Below, one piece after another: positions 1 to 6,139 of a stretch of DNA of 6,959 nucleotides. The translations under genes and the position numbers were made by a program. The first letter of the stretch is position 1, and each line of letters opens with the position of its first letter. The DNA lies in the NCBI GenBank assembly GCA_026710525.1, contig JAPOQT010000142.1, positions 1 through 6,959 of the forward strand. The letters run 5' to 3'. Source of the stretch: Pseudomonadota bacterium (GTDB lineage: Bacteria > Bdellovibrionota_B > Oligoflexia > Oligoflexales > Bin106). The notes under the pieces were generated by a model. It did not search any database. It had not been told where the DNA came from and saw only the letters and a list, made by a program, of their open reading frames with translations.

Positions 1-376
1 AACTTATTTCCTTAGAATAACGCTTCGCAAACAGAATAAGGGCAATAATGACAAATAAATAACCGCCATGGGATGCTAGACCACCTTCCCACACTTTAAA
101 TATTTTGATAGGATCAGTGAGATAAATTGTCGGGTTGTAAAAAAAAATATGGCCAAGACGAGCACCCAAAATAGTCGCTATAATCACATATGTCGGGAGC
201 ATTTCAAAAGCGCGTGATGATTTGTTTTCTCTCGCAAACATTGAGCCCACAATAACAATACCGGCAATAAAAGCACAGATAAACATGAGACTATACCAGC
301 GAATCGGAAACTCTAAAGGTCCGAGAGGAATAGAGAAGATAATACGGGAAACGTCCCAAACAAAATAAGAATCCAT
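1..376 (-). CDS. lgt: Prolipoprotein diacylglyceryl transferase (Lgt), N-terminal part, cut by window edge
   Basis: Lgt is an inner-membrane enzyme that moves diacylglycerol from phosphatidylglycerol onto the lipobox cysteine of prolipoproteins, the first step of lipoprotein maturation. Reading the minus strand from the ATG at 376 gives 125 residues before the window ends, roughly half of a usual 260-300-residue Lgt. Visible family marks are IRWYSLMF (residues 25-32, with the conserved Tyr28), GARLGHIFFYN (71-81) and VWEGGLASHGG (95-105), whose His103 matches the essential HGG histidine. Hydrophobic segments near 29-47, 61-80 and 106-117 fit its membrane topology. The later Arg/Asn signature lies outside the window. 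The start is fixed by an in-frame TAA just upstream. An AGAGGT sits about 12 bases before the ATG, a long spacing. The gene is divergent from the mutase. The motif flavour resembles Bacteroidota Lgt; this is from recollection, not a search. Confidence 0.93.
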   Translation of the reverse strand, partial: MDSYFVWDVSRIIFSIPLGPLEFPIRWYSLMFICAFIAGIVIVGSMFARENKSSRAFEMLPTYVIIATILGARLGHIFFYNPTIYLTDPIKIFKVWEGGLASHGGYLFVIIALILFAKRYSKEIS

Positions 377-579
377 GCTTCGTTAATACCTCTGACGTAA
401 TATTTTTCAGGTTAACTCAATCTAACTCACCCTACCCCCCATCGAATCGTGACTATATCAAGACAACCGTTGGACGATAGAGTCTGGGACAGAAACGTTT
501 TATCAAATATTTCAGCCTGATGCAAATATGACTGTAAACTGCTAGCCACCATTAACTTGAGATGTGCTGAAATAGCAGG

Positions 580-610
580 TCAACATCATCATCTCCCATT
601 ACTATATAAT
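580..610 (+). promoter_or_regulatory. Probable sigma-70 promoter of the methylmalonyl-CoA mutase gene
   Basis: A perfect -10 hexamer TATAAT lies at 605-610. The best -35 is weak (TCAACA, 580-585) with a 19-base spacer, so the -10 carries most of the weight. Transcription would begin near 617, leaving a leader of about 58 bases, too short for a cobalamin riboswitch. I see no B12-box-like sequence in the 377-674 interval, and nothing else in that intergenic region. Confidence 0.5.
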
Positions 611-674
611 GTACTGTAACATGTGAATAACGAATATCATCCCATTAAGCTAACACAGGAGAACACCTATCCCT

Positions 675-2864
675 ATGTCGATTCATCAAAATAACGATGC
701 CATGAAAAAATGGCAAGACGTAGCCAAAAAAGAGTTAAAAAACAGGTCGGTGGAGAGTTTAGCCATTACCTCGCCTGAAGGTATTGTTTATCAGCCTCTT
801 TACACAGCAGCAGATCTAAAAAAGCACGATTATACACCAAGCTTACCTGGCACAGCTCCCTATACTAGAGGTCCCAGGGCCACCATGTACCGAGGAAGAC
901 CATGGACCATTAGGCAATATGCTGGCTTTTCTTCGGCACGAGAATCGAACAAGTTTTATAAGCAGAACCTCTCTGAAGGGCAAAAAGGACTCAGTGTTGC
1001 GTTTGACTTACCCACCCATCGAGGCTACGACTCTGACCACCCGATGGCCGAAGCTGATGTTGGTAAAGCTGGAGTAGCTATTGATAGTGTTGAGGATATG
1101 AAAGTTTTATTTGATGGGATTCCTCTGGACCGTATGAGTGTGTCAATGACTATGAGTGGTGCCGTATTACCTATTCTGGCTTGTTACATTGTGGCTGCTG
1201 AAGAACAGGGTGTGGCTAAGCATCAGCTGAGAGGCACGATGCAAAACGACATCCTCAAAGAATATCTTGTCAGAAACACATTTATTTACCCACCCAAACC
1301 CTCTATGAGAATTGTTGCCCAGATTTTAGCTTACACCTCCAAACATCTACCTTTGTTTAATGGCATCTCTATCTCTGGCTATCATATGCAAGAAGCAGGA
1401 GCCGACAGCGTAACAGAACTAGCTTATACATTAGCCAATGGCCTTGAATATATTAATAGTGCCTTAGACGCCGGCTTAGCTATTGATGATTTTGCTCCTC
1501 GGTTGTCCTTTTTCTTTGGCATCGGTATGAATTTTTTTATGGAAATAGCCAAACTAAGAGCCGCACGCAAGCTCTGGTATGAGCTCATCCAACCGTTTAA
1601 ACCCAAAAATCCTAAATCATCTCTATTACGCATGCACTGTCAAACGAGTGGTTACTCACTAACAGCCCAGGAGCCATACAATAATATTATTCGCACCACC
1701 ATCGAAGCTATGGCTGGAGTCCTTGGTGGCACACAATCACTCCATACGAATGCCTTTGATGAAGCGATAGCTCTACCAACGCCATTTTCAGCAAAACTTG
1801 CTCGTAATACTCAGCTGATTTTGCAACATGAAACAGATATTTGTCATACTATTGACCCCCTAGCTGGGAGCTATGCCGTTGAGTCTCTCACGGCAGAAGT
1901 CTACGCAAAAGCGCGTGCTCTCATTGAGGAGGTGACGGCAGAAGGTGGTATGATGCAGGGAATGGATAGCGGCATGATTAAGGCAAAAATTGAAGAAGCT
2001 TCTGCAGCTAAACAAGCCCGCCTTGACTCCAAGGAAGATAAACTGATTGGCGTCAATCATTATGTTCATGGTCACGATATAAAGTCAGAAAAAAATCTCA
2101 ATATTCTCAAGGTAAATCTTGAAAAAATCAAGAGAGAACAATTCGAAAGCCTACAAAGAGTAAAAGCATCACGAGATCAGGACCTCGTAACCAAGAGTCT
2201 TTATGAAATCGAACAAACTGCTCAAGATCCGAAGAAAAATCTGGTACCGCCTGTTATTAATGCCATCCGTCATCGAGCAACCATTGGTGAATGTAGCTTT
2301 GCTCTTGAAAAGGTTTTTGGTCGTTTTGAGCCTTCATTAACTGCGGTGAGTTCTGTGTATTTTAAAACATACAGTGATAAACAAGAACTTGAAGAAGTAT
2401 CCGCTCGGGTGAATTCTTTAAGTGACACACTAGGAAGACGGCCACGTATTCTTCTCGTTAAATTGGGGCAAGATGGTCATGATCGAGGAATCAAGGTAGT
2501 GGCTACCGGGTTATCGGACCTTGGTTTTGATGTTGATATGGGGACCTTGTTTGCTAGGCCCAAGGAGGCGGCTAAACAAGCCCTAGAAAACGACTGCCAT
2601 ATTATTGGGGTATCTTCACAGGCTGGTGGTCATCTGACCTTAGTTGCCGACCTCAAAAAACACCTTGATAGCATGGGAGGTAGTCATATTCGCATGATTG
2701 CTGGTGGCGTAATACCTGAAGATGATTACGAAGAGCTAACGAAGCTCGGCTGCCAAGCTATTTTCGGCCCTGGAACGTCTTTGGTCACATGTGCTCATAC
2801 TTTACTTGATATTCTTGGGAACACCACCAAACCTAGCTCTTCACAGGTCTCAACCGCTAATTAA
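675..2864 (+). CDS. mutB: Methylmalonyl-CoA mutase, adenosylcobalamin-dependent, single-chain catalytic type
   Basis: It interconverts (R)-methylmalonyl-CoA and succinyl-CoA by a radical mechanism using adenosylcobalamin, linking propionate metabolism to the TCA cycle in the cytoplasm. The 729-residue length is normal. A substrate-binding TIM barrel covers about residues 20-510, with RPWTIRQYAGFS (75-86), SVAFDLPTHRGYDSDHP (107-123) and SISGYHMQEAGA (232-243). Tyr82, Arg200 and His237 match Tyr89, Arg207 and His244 of the Propionibacterium enzyme. Tyr plus Arg indicates methylmalonyl-CoA rather than isobutyryl-CoA as substrate. The C-terminal B12 domain (about 588-712) has GQDGHDRG (598-605) with cobalt ligand His602, SSQAGGH (647-653) and GGVIP (677-681). 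An AGGAGA at 657-662 precedes the ATG by 12 bases. No mutA, epimerase or chaperone gene is adjacent, so it may be a homodimer or have its partner elsewhere. The alternative symbols scpA and mcm would fit a homodimer. Confidence 0.97.
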   Translation: MSIHQNNDAMKKWQDVAKKELKNRSVESLAITSPEGIVYQPLYTAADLKKHDYTPSLPGTAPYTRGPRATMYRGRPWTIRQYAGFSSARESNKFYKQNLSEGQKGLSVAFDLPTHRGYDSDHPMAEADVGKAGVAIDSVEDMKVLFDGIPLDRMSVSMTMSGAVLPILACYIVAAEEQGVAKHQLRGTMQNDILKEYLVRNTFIYPPKPSMRIVAQILAYTSKHLPLFNGISISGYHMQEAGADSVTELAYTLANGLEYINSALDAGLAIDDFAPRLSFFFGIGMNFFMEIAKLRAARKLWYELIQPFKPKNPKSSLLRMHCQTSGYSLTAQEPYNNIIRTTIEAMAGVLGGTQSLHTNAFDEAIALPTPFSAKLARNTQLILQHETDICHTIDPLAGSYAVESLTAEVYAKARALIEEVTAEGGMMQGMDSGMIKAKIEEASAAKQARLDSKEDKLIGVNHYVHGHDIKSEKNLNILKVNLEKIKREQFESLQRVKASRDQDLVTKSLYEIEQTAQDPKKNLVPPVINAIRHRATIGECSFALEKVFGRFEPSLTAVSSVYFKTYSDKQELEEVSARVNSLSDTLGRRPRILLVKLGQDGHDRGIKVVATGLSDLGFDVDMGTLFARPKEAAKQALENDCHIIGVSSQAGGHLTLVADLKKHLDSMGGSHIRMIAGGVIPEDDYEELTKLGCQAIFGPGTSLVTCAHTLLDILGNTTKPSSSQVSTAN

Positions 2865-2899
2865 ATAACCTTAGGGCAAATCTAAGTGGTGCCACATAC

Positions 2900-2925
2900 G
2901 AGGGCTGAGGTCGCCCTCTCTTTAT
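2900..2925 (+). terminator. Intrinsic terminator after the mutase gene
   Basis: The stem GAGGGC (2900-2905) pairs with GCCCTC (2913-2918) around a 7-base loop, followed by TCTTTATT. It lies 35 bases after the mutase stop and just before the stop of the convergent lipoprotein gene. The T-rich tail exists only in the plus direction, so it should stop mutase transcription rather than serve both genes. Confidence 0.62.
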
Positions 2926-3567
2926 TCACTCATCCCACTTTAAGTCAGCATGTTGTTTTTCATTCTTTTTATCCACCATCCCATCACATAAAGCTGTTGG
3001 ATTATCAAAATAGAATCCAATTCGGGCTTCTGGGTGCTGATTCTTATACTCGCCAGTAAACTTACCGTTACTTTTCTTTATCCTAACAGATTTAAACTTT
3101 TCACCTTCTTTAATACAATTTTCATGAACAGCTCCTTGTGTTACTTCATCGAGGTTATTATCAAATTCATAAACACAGCCAACAACCAAGACACAGATAA
3201 ATAGGGCTTTCGGTGATGCTGAGGCAAATACACATTTCTTGTAAGCATCCAGCTGTGATAAATACGAACCGTCTTCATATTGAAATTCACGTCGCCAAAT
3301 AGCGTAATCTTCATCAATATCCTCCGGCTTCACGGCAACATCAGCTAAACATTTACGGCTAAATTTTATAGCCTCGCCATGTGATTGCAGTGTATAAAGA
3401 TAGTGTCCAGAACGATAAGCATCGGTCATGCCTATGACATTCACTTCACCATTTCCCTCATCTCCATCTGCCACCGAAGGAGATACCTGCTTACAGCTCA
3501 TCACCATAAAACTAAAACAGCAAATGGCGACCACTTTGCTTCTTGGCAATATTTTTTTGATACTCAC
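2926..3567 (-). CDS. Predicted lipoprotein of unknown function
   Basis: The 213-residue product begins with a basic segment (MSIKKILPRSK), a hydrophobic core (VVAICCFSFMVM) and a lipobox-like VMSC, placing the lipidated cysteine at residue 25. It would be exported, modified by Lgt and anchored in a membrane facing the periplasm or the surface. After Cys25 comes a short acidic, glycine-rich linker (about 33-42). The mature part is mixed polar sequence with a second hydrophobic stretch (ALFICVLVVGCVY, about 121-133). There are further cysteines near 73, 112, 125, 131, 151 and 193, enough for disulfides in the periplasm. I recognise no domain family. The start is GTG at 3565-3567, supported by AGGA (plus-strand TCCT, 3575-3578) seven bases upstream on the minus strand. 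It is convergent with the mutase and stands alone. Confidence 0.72.
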   Translation of the reverse strand: MSIKKILPRSKVVAICCFSFMVMSCKQVSPSVADGDEGNGEVNVIGMTDAYRSGHYLYTLQSHGEAIKFSRKCLADVAVKPEDIDEDYAIWRREFQYEDGSYLSQLDAYKKCVFASASPKALFICVLVVGCVYEFDNNLDEVTQGAVHENCIKEGEKFKSVRIKKSNGKFTGEYKNQHPEARIGFYFDNPTALCDGMVDKKNEKQHADLKWDE

Positions 3568-3615
3568 ACCACTGTCCTAGTGATATACGAATTCATGCTA
3601 CCAGCAGCTCTCACT

Positions 3616-3629
3616 CAACCGCGCGGTTG
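3616..3629. promoter_or_regulatory. GC-rich 14-bp palindrome upstream of the lipoprotein gene
   Basis: CAACCGCGCGGTTG is a perfect palindrome in otherwise AT-rich DNA, about 49-62 bases upstream of the lipoprotein start on the minus strand. That is a reasonable place for an operator. It could also fold as a small hairpin, but no T-run follows on the plus strand. A role is inferred from symmetry and position only. Confidence 0.3.
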
Positions 3630-3784
3630 GTTTAACGGATTGATCATGACTAATATTTAACTTAAAAAGACCTTTTTATCTTGGTGATCATAAAATAAAT
3701 AAATCATCAACATAAAAAACAACGGCTAAATTCCGAGGTGATATGGCACACAGTTGCCCTATTATCAGCAGCAATTTGGTTATG

Positions 3785-3807
3785 AGGTGCCTGTTCTCAG
3801 GCGTTTT
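3785..3807 (+). terminator. Weak terminator-like hairpin
   Basis: GCCTG (3789-3793) pairs with CAGGC (3798-3802) over the tetraloop TTCT. G-T wobbles can lengthen the stem, and GTTTT follows. No gene upstream on the plus strand ends here, so it would serve an unannotated transcript or be fortuitous. Confidence 0.2.
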
Positions 3808-3953
3808 ACTGCCACACATTGTCATTAAGAAATACCCTCTTAGACTAAGGATCCCTAGATCAGTTGCGCACATAAAATGATAAAAAATCTGATAAACACC
3901 TTGAGCATCGAGATATGAGATCAGCGAATGACCCTATCTGACTTGAAAAAAAA

Positions 3954-3984
3954 TCTCAATATATATTGAGAAATATCGATATTT
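3954..3984. promoter_or_regulatory. Two abutting AT-rich palindromes in the leader of copy A
   Basis: TCTCAATATATATTGAGA (3954-3971) is a perfect 18-bp palindrome. It shares its last base with a perfect 14-bp palindrome, AAATATCGATATTT (3971-3984). Copy B keeps the core TCAATATATATTGA (5422-5435) but has lost the second palindrome, retaining only TTTCGATATC-like sequence. The pair lies 65-95 bases before the ATG at 4049, upstream of the possible -10 at 4013-4018. Operator function is inferred; AT-rich bias makes some such palindromes expected. Confidence 0.4.
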
Positions 3985-4048
3985 AAATTGCTGCGCCCCA
4001 CTAATTCATAGTAATAATTTATCACCTGATCATAATTGAGCCGTGATT

Positions 4049-4807
4049 ATGACAAGAAAAGTTGATTTGCTTCTGGCCATCGGTATTCTACTGATGCCAG
4101 TGATTTTTGGCTGGTTTACCTTACGTGAAGGATATTCTAACCTGGCAAGGACCATAACTTTTATATGGATGTATGTATCTGTCGTTTATGCTTCTGCCAT
4201 AATCAAATTCGTTCTGATTATGGCAGCAATAAGCATAGGCTCATATAGTGGCCCAAAAGATCCACCGACAAAATCTATCAACTCCACAGCAAAAAATACT
4301 ACGACTCAACCAAACCTTGAAAAAATTGAAAAAACAAGCAACAAGCCGGATTGGAAAATTAATTTTTATATTGATAAGTTTGGTGACCCGACGGATAAAT
4401 CATATATGAGTTATCAAGATTTGATCACAGGATATTTTAGTAACTCTGCCACTGAAAAATCGAGGCTATATGTTAGATTTTCGGTCAATAGCAAAAATGA
4501 CATAACCATCTTTTTACATGAATACAGCGTCAATAATCTTGTCAAGGAGAGTAGGAAAGTCAAATATCTTGTCGACATAAAAACAGATCAAGGAGAAAAA
4601 AACCTTATTGGCTATAACTATCATGATCGCATTAGTTTAGACTCACCATCCTCTCATATTCTCCATCAGAATTTCATGAGAAACATACCTATTAAATTCT
4701 ATATCACCAAAGATAGTTACTATGATCGACTCACTCATTACTCGTTTACTTTCAAAGGGTCTCGCCATTACCCGAAAGTGTACAGAGATTTTCAAAAGGG
4801 TAAGTAG
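4049..4807 (+). CDS. Membrane-anchored protein with soluble C-terminal domain, unknown function
   Basis: The 252-residue product has a helix at about 7-25 (LLLAIGILLMPVIFGWFTL), a loop with REGYS, and a second hydrophobic stretch at about 37-66. A Ser/Thr/Asn/Lys-rich linker (about 67-100) follows, then a soluble domain (about 102-250) with DKFGDPTD (109-116), SNSATEKSRL (131-140), IFLHEY (154-159), IGYNYHDR (187-194) and THYSF (229-233). I recall a similar FGDPT/FSNSAT domain at the C-termini of many uncharacterised bacterial proteins, but I cannot name a family or function. A GTG at 4043 is in frame, but the ATG at 4049 is chosen because it aligns with copy B, whereas the bases just before it differ by one and would break frame. 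A weak TTGAG is the only Shine-Dalgarno candidate. No gene is cotranscribed upstream. Confidence 0.8.
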   Translation: MTRKVDLLLAIGILLMPVIFGWFTLREGYSNLARTITFIWMYVSVVYASAIIKFVLIMAAISIGSYSGPKDPPTKSINSTAKNTTTQPNLEKIEKTSNKPDWKINFYIDKFGDPTDKSYMSYQDLITGYFSNSATEKSRLYVRFSVNSKNDITIFLHEYSVNNLVKESRKVKYLVDIKTDQGEKNLIGYNYHDRISLDSPSSHILHQNFMRNIPIKFYITKDSYYDRLTHYSFTFKGSRHYPKVYRDFQKGK

Positions 4808-5142
4808 TGATAGTCCTGAGCCAAAGTGGTGCCATCAAGATTTTTCACCGAGCTATTCCACGGCTATTTTTGCCATGATTGATTGTGGCCCGTGCTAATA
4901 ACGAAGAGGTGACTGTGATAAAAAGAGCACGATATAGTCATTTAAGCAAGTTAATATCTCATGGCTATGTGTTGACTAACAGGACAGCAATCATAGATAT
5001 TACATTGATAGTAAGATAACGCTTTTTTGGCCAATAATAGCACCCCTATCCTTGCTACACGAGTTGCCTCCGCACTTGTGTTCATAGTGCTCGTACGAGT
5101 TCATCAGGAGCACAGTCTGGATCAATATTACCAGCATATATT
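4808..5142 (+). other. Linker of copy A: conserved 63-base block and short inverted repeats
   Basis: The block 4913-4975 matches 5856-5919 in copy B with nine substitutions, all transitions, and one A indel. It can be read from GTG 4915 to TAA 5019 as a 34-residue frame with a GAGG upstream, but copy B does not preserve that frame, so coding is doubtful. About 70 bases near 5020-5100 are missing in copy B. They include the palindrome CTCGTACGAG (5090-5099), nested in an inverted repeat GTGCTC (5087-5092) / GAGCAC (5108-5113). Confidence 0.45.
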
Positions 5143-5246
5143 ATGAACAATAAGCGAAAGACTAAAAATAACCCGCAGATAAATGGTGATGAGTTTTTCT
5201 TATTCTCATTTTTTTGATTGTTTTATTTTTCATTCTGCTATTTTAA
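5143..5246 (+). pseudogene. Tiny hydrophobic-peptide frame, shifted by one T (copy A)
   Basis: From ATG 5143 the frame reads MNNKRKTKNNPQINGDE followed by FFLFSFF and stops at TGA 5215-5217 after 24 residues. The T-run at 5209-5215 has seven Ts where copy B has eight. Adding one T would continue the frame as LIVLFFILLF to TAA at 5244-5246, giving a 34-residue peptide with a basic, polar head and a C-terminal membrane helix, as in copy B. It may be a real pseudogene, a slippage-dependent gene, a sequencing error, or never coding. No Shine-Dalgarno sequence is evident. Confidence 0.4.
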
Positions 5247-5268
5247 ATTACTTGCTAAGCTCATCACC
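5185..5268. repeat. 9-bp inverted repeat bracketing the T-rich end block of copy A
   Basis: GGTGATGAG (5185-5193) and CTCATCACC (5260-5268) are perfect inverted arms flanking a T-rich interior of 66 bases that encodes the hydrophobic helix. In copy B the right arm is intact (6153-6161) but the left arm is eroded to a GTGAAG-like sequence. The right arm marks the exact point where homology between the copies ends. Confidence 0.6.
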
Positions 5269-5302
5269 GTTATCATAAAACTACTGCAGTACAAGAAGAA
5301 GA

Positions 5303-5494
5303 ATGGGATTATTTGAGCCAATGAAACAATATGATCAAGAGTACTATCAGTTCCTCATTAGTCCTACTACTAATATTCCAGAGAAAACGATGAATAATCT
5401 TTCTGACTTGAAAAAAAAATCTCAATATATATTGAAAAGTTTCGATATCTCACTACTTAGATTCACTAATAATTTATCGTTTTATCAAGATTGA
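5303..5494 (+). CDS. Possible small protein straddling the repeat boundary, doubtful
   Basis: ATG 5303 follows an AAGAAGAAG stretch that could bind ribosomes, and the frame gives 63 polar residues (MGLFEPMKQYDQEYYQF at the start). The stop is nine bases before the ATG of the next membrane gene, which would allow coupling. The first half is unique. The second half (from LSDLKKKSQYIL) comes from the repeated leader. In copy A the same leader has one A fewer, and the matching frame, MTLSDLKKN, soon stops. The sequence has no recognised family. It may equally be a chance frame across noncoding leader DNA. Confidence 0.25.
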   Translation: MGLFEPMKQYDQEYYQFLISPTTNIPEKTMNNLSDLKKKSQYILKSFDISLLRFTNNLSFYQD

Positions 5495-5502
5495 GCCTTA
5501 TC

Positions 5503-5748
5503 ATGACAAGAAAAGTTGATTTGCCTTTGGCCATAGGTATTCTGCTGATGCCCGTGATTTTTGGATGGTTTACCATAGGTAAAGGATACTCTAAGCTAAC
5601 AAGGACCATTACTTTTTCATGGATGCTTATATTTTCCTTTATTCTTTTTGTGGCCGTGACCATTATGATTCTGATTGCTCCTTTGCAGCCCTTAGTCAGT
5701 ATTTTTTCTGCGCTTAAGTTTTTATATCTCTTGGTACAGGGTCAGTGA
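5503..5748 (+). CDS. Small membrane protein, short paralogue of the 4049-4807 gene
   Basis: The 81-residue product matches the upstream paralogue at 34 of its first 41 residues (MTRKVDL, IGILLMPVIFGWFT, GYS, RTITF, WM) and then diverges. The remainder is still strongly hydrophobic, suggesting helices at about 7-25, 36-60 and 62-78, and ends at QGQ. The soluble domain of the paralogue is missing. In the 41 aligned codons, 8 of 15 changed codons are synonymous, which points to selection on the protein after duplication. A TTG at 5491 is in frame, but the ATG at 5503 is the start shared with copy A. A weak TTGAG precedes it. It could be a functional membrane-only version or a truncated remnant. 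Confidence 0.6.
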   Translation: MTRKVDLPLAIGILLMPVIFGWFTIGKGYSKLTRTITFSWMLIFSFILFVAVTIMILIAPLQPLVSIFSALKFLYLLVQGQ

Positions 5749-6022
5749 CAACATCCCAATCATGTGATTTGAACCCAACTAGCCACAAGACATAGTACTG
5801 AGACGTCATATCTATTTTACTTAGTAATCTCATATATTTATGTGATATTAGGAAGCTGTGATAAAAAAGAGCATGACATAGTCATTCAAGCAAGCTAGCA
5901 TCTCATAGCCGTGTGTTGATCAACTGGACAATAATAATAATAGACGTCACATCGTTAGGTGGAAAGTCAGATAATTATACGACTTTATAAGCTCTACTGT
6001 CTGGATCAAGATCACCCGCTAT

Positions 6023-6139
6023 ATGATAAATAATCAGGGAGAAGAGGGGCTGAAAATAACCAGAGCCGAAGTCAATAGTGAAGTATTTTTCTTATTCTTA
6101 TTTTTTTTGATTGTTTTATTTTTCATTCTGCTATTTTAG
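6023..6139 (+). CDS. Tiny single-helix membrane peptide (copy B)
   Basis: ATG 6023 to TAG 6137-6139 encodes 38 residues: a polar head of about 21 residues (MINNQGEEGLKITRAEVNSE, then V) followed by 17 consecutive hydrophobic residues, FFLFLFFLIVLFFILLF, right up to the stop. This is the shape of a tail-anchored membrane peptide, seen for example among type I toxins and small membrane regulators; that comparison is by shape only. Copy A has the same helix and stop with a one-base T-run difference. No Shine-Dalgarno sequence is clear, and conservation continues 22 bases past the stop, so a DNA or RNA element is an alternative explanation. Confidence 0.4.
   Translation: MINNQGEEGLKITRAEVNSEVFFLFLFFLIVLFFILLF

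Larger units (their letters stand above)
3568..4048. other. Intergenic region with palindromes and a hairpin, no convincing gene
   Basis: This stretch separates the divergent lipoprotein gene and the first membrane-protein gene. It holds the Shine-Dalgarno sequence of the lipoprotein gene (3575-3578), a GC-rich palindrome (3616-3629), a hairpin with a short T tail (3785-3807), and the AT-rich palindromic leader that starts repeat copy A (3937 onward). A -10-like AATAAT at 4013-4018 is kept in repeat copy B at 5468-5473, 30 and 29 bases before the respective ATGs, and may be the promoter of those genes; no matching -35 is clear. Short open frames here have no coding signs. Confidence 0.5.
3937..5268 (+). 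repeat. Direct repeat, copy A of a duplicated gene module
   Basis: This unit matches 5402-6161 in blocks that keep the same order. The blocks are: the leader with TCTGACTTG, an A-tract and a palindrome (3937-3969 vs 5402-5435); the pre-start region and first 41 codons of the membrane gene (about 4010-4171 vs 5465-5625); a linker block (4913-4975 vs 5856-5919); CTGGATCAA and the tiny-frame start (about 5115-5145 vs 5997-6025); and a T-rich end block (5194-5268 vs 6086-6161). Copy A is longer because it keeps a C-terminal domain and has about 70 extra bases near 5020-5100. Divergence of roughly 13 percent in the N-terminal coding block indicates an old duplication. No transposase or obvious target duplication is visible. 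Confidence 0.85.

Noticed and set aside
377..674. Cobalamin riboswitch before the mutase
   Set aside because: No B12-box-like sequence was seen and the leader from the TATAAT promoter is only about 58 bases.
3385..3660. 91-residue plus-strand open frame
   Set aside because: It is mostly antisense to the lipoprotein gene, whose GTG start, Shine-Dalgarno and signal peptide are better supported.
3688..3873. 61-residue minus-strand open frame
   Set aside because: No ribosome site, no coherent protein character, and it crosses the hairpin at 3785-3807.
2884..4834. AAGTGGTGCCA found about 20 bases after two stop codons (2884-2894 and 4824-4834)
   Set aside because: Several 11-base matches are expected by chance within a window of this size.
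4915..5019. 34-residue frame from GTG with an upstream GAGG
   Set aside because: The homologous block in copy B has an A indel and stops, so the frame is not kept; described instead as part of the linker.
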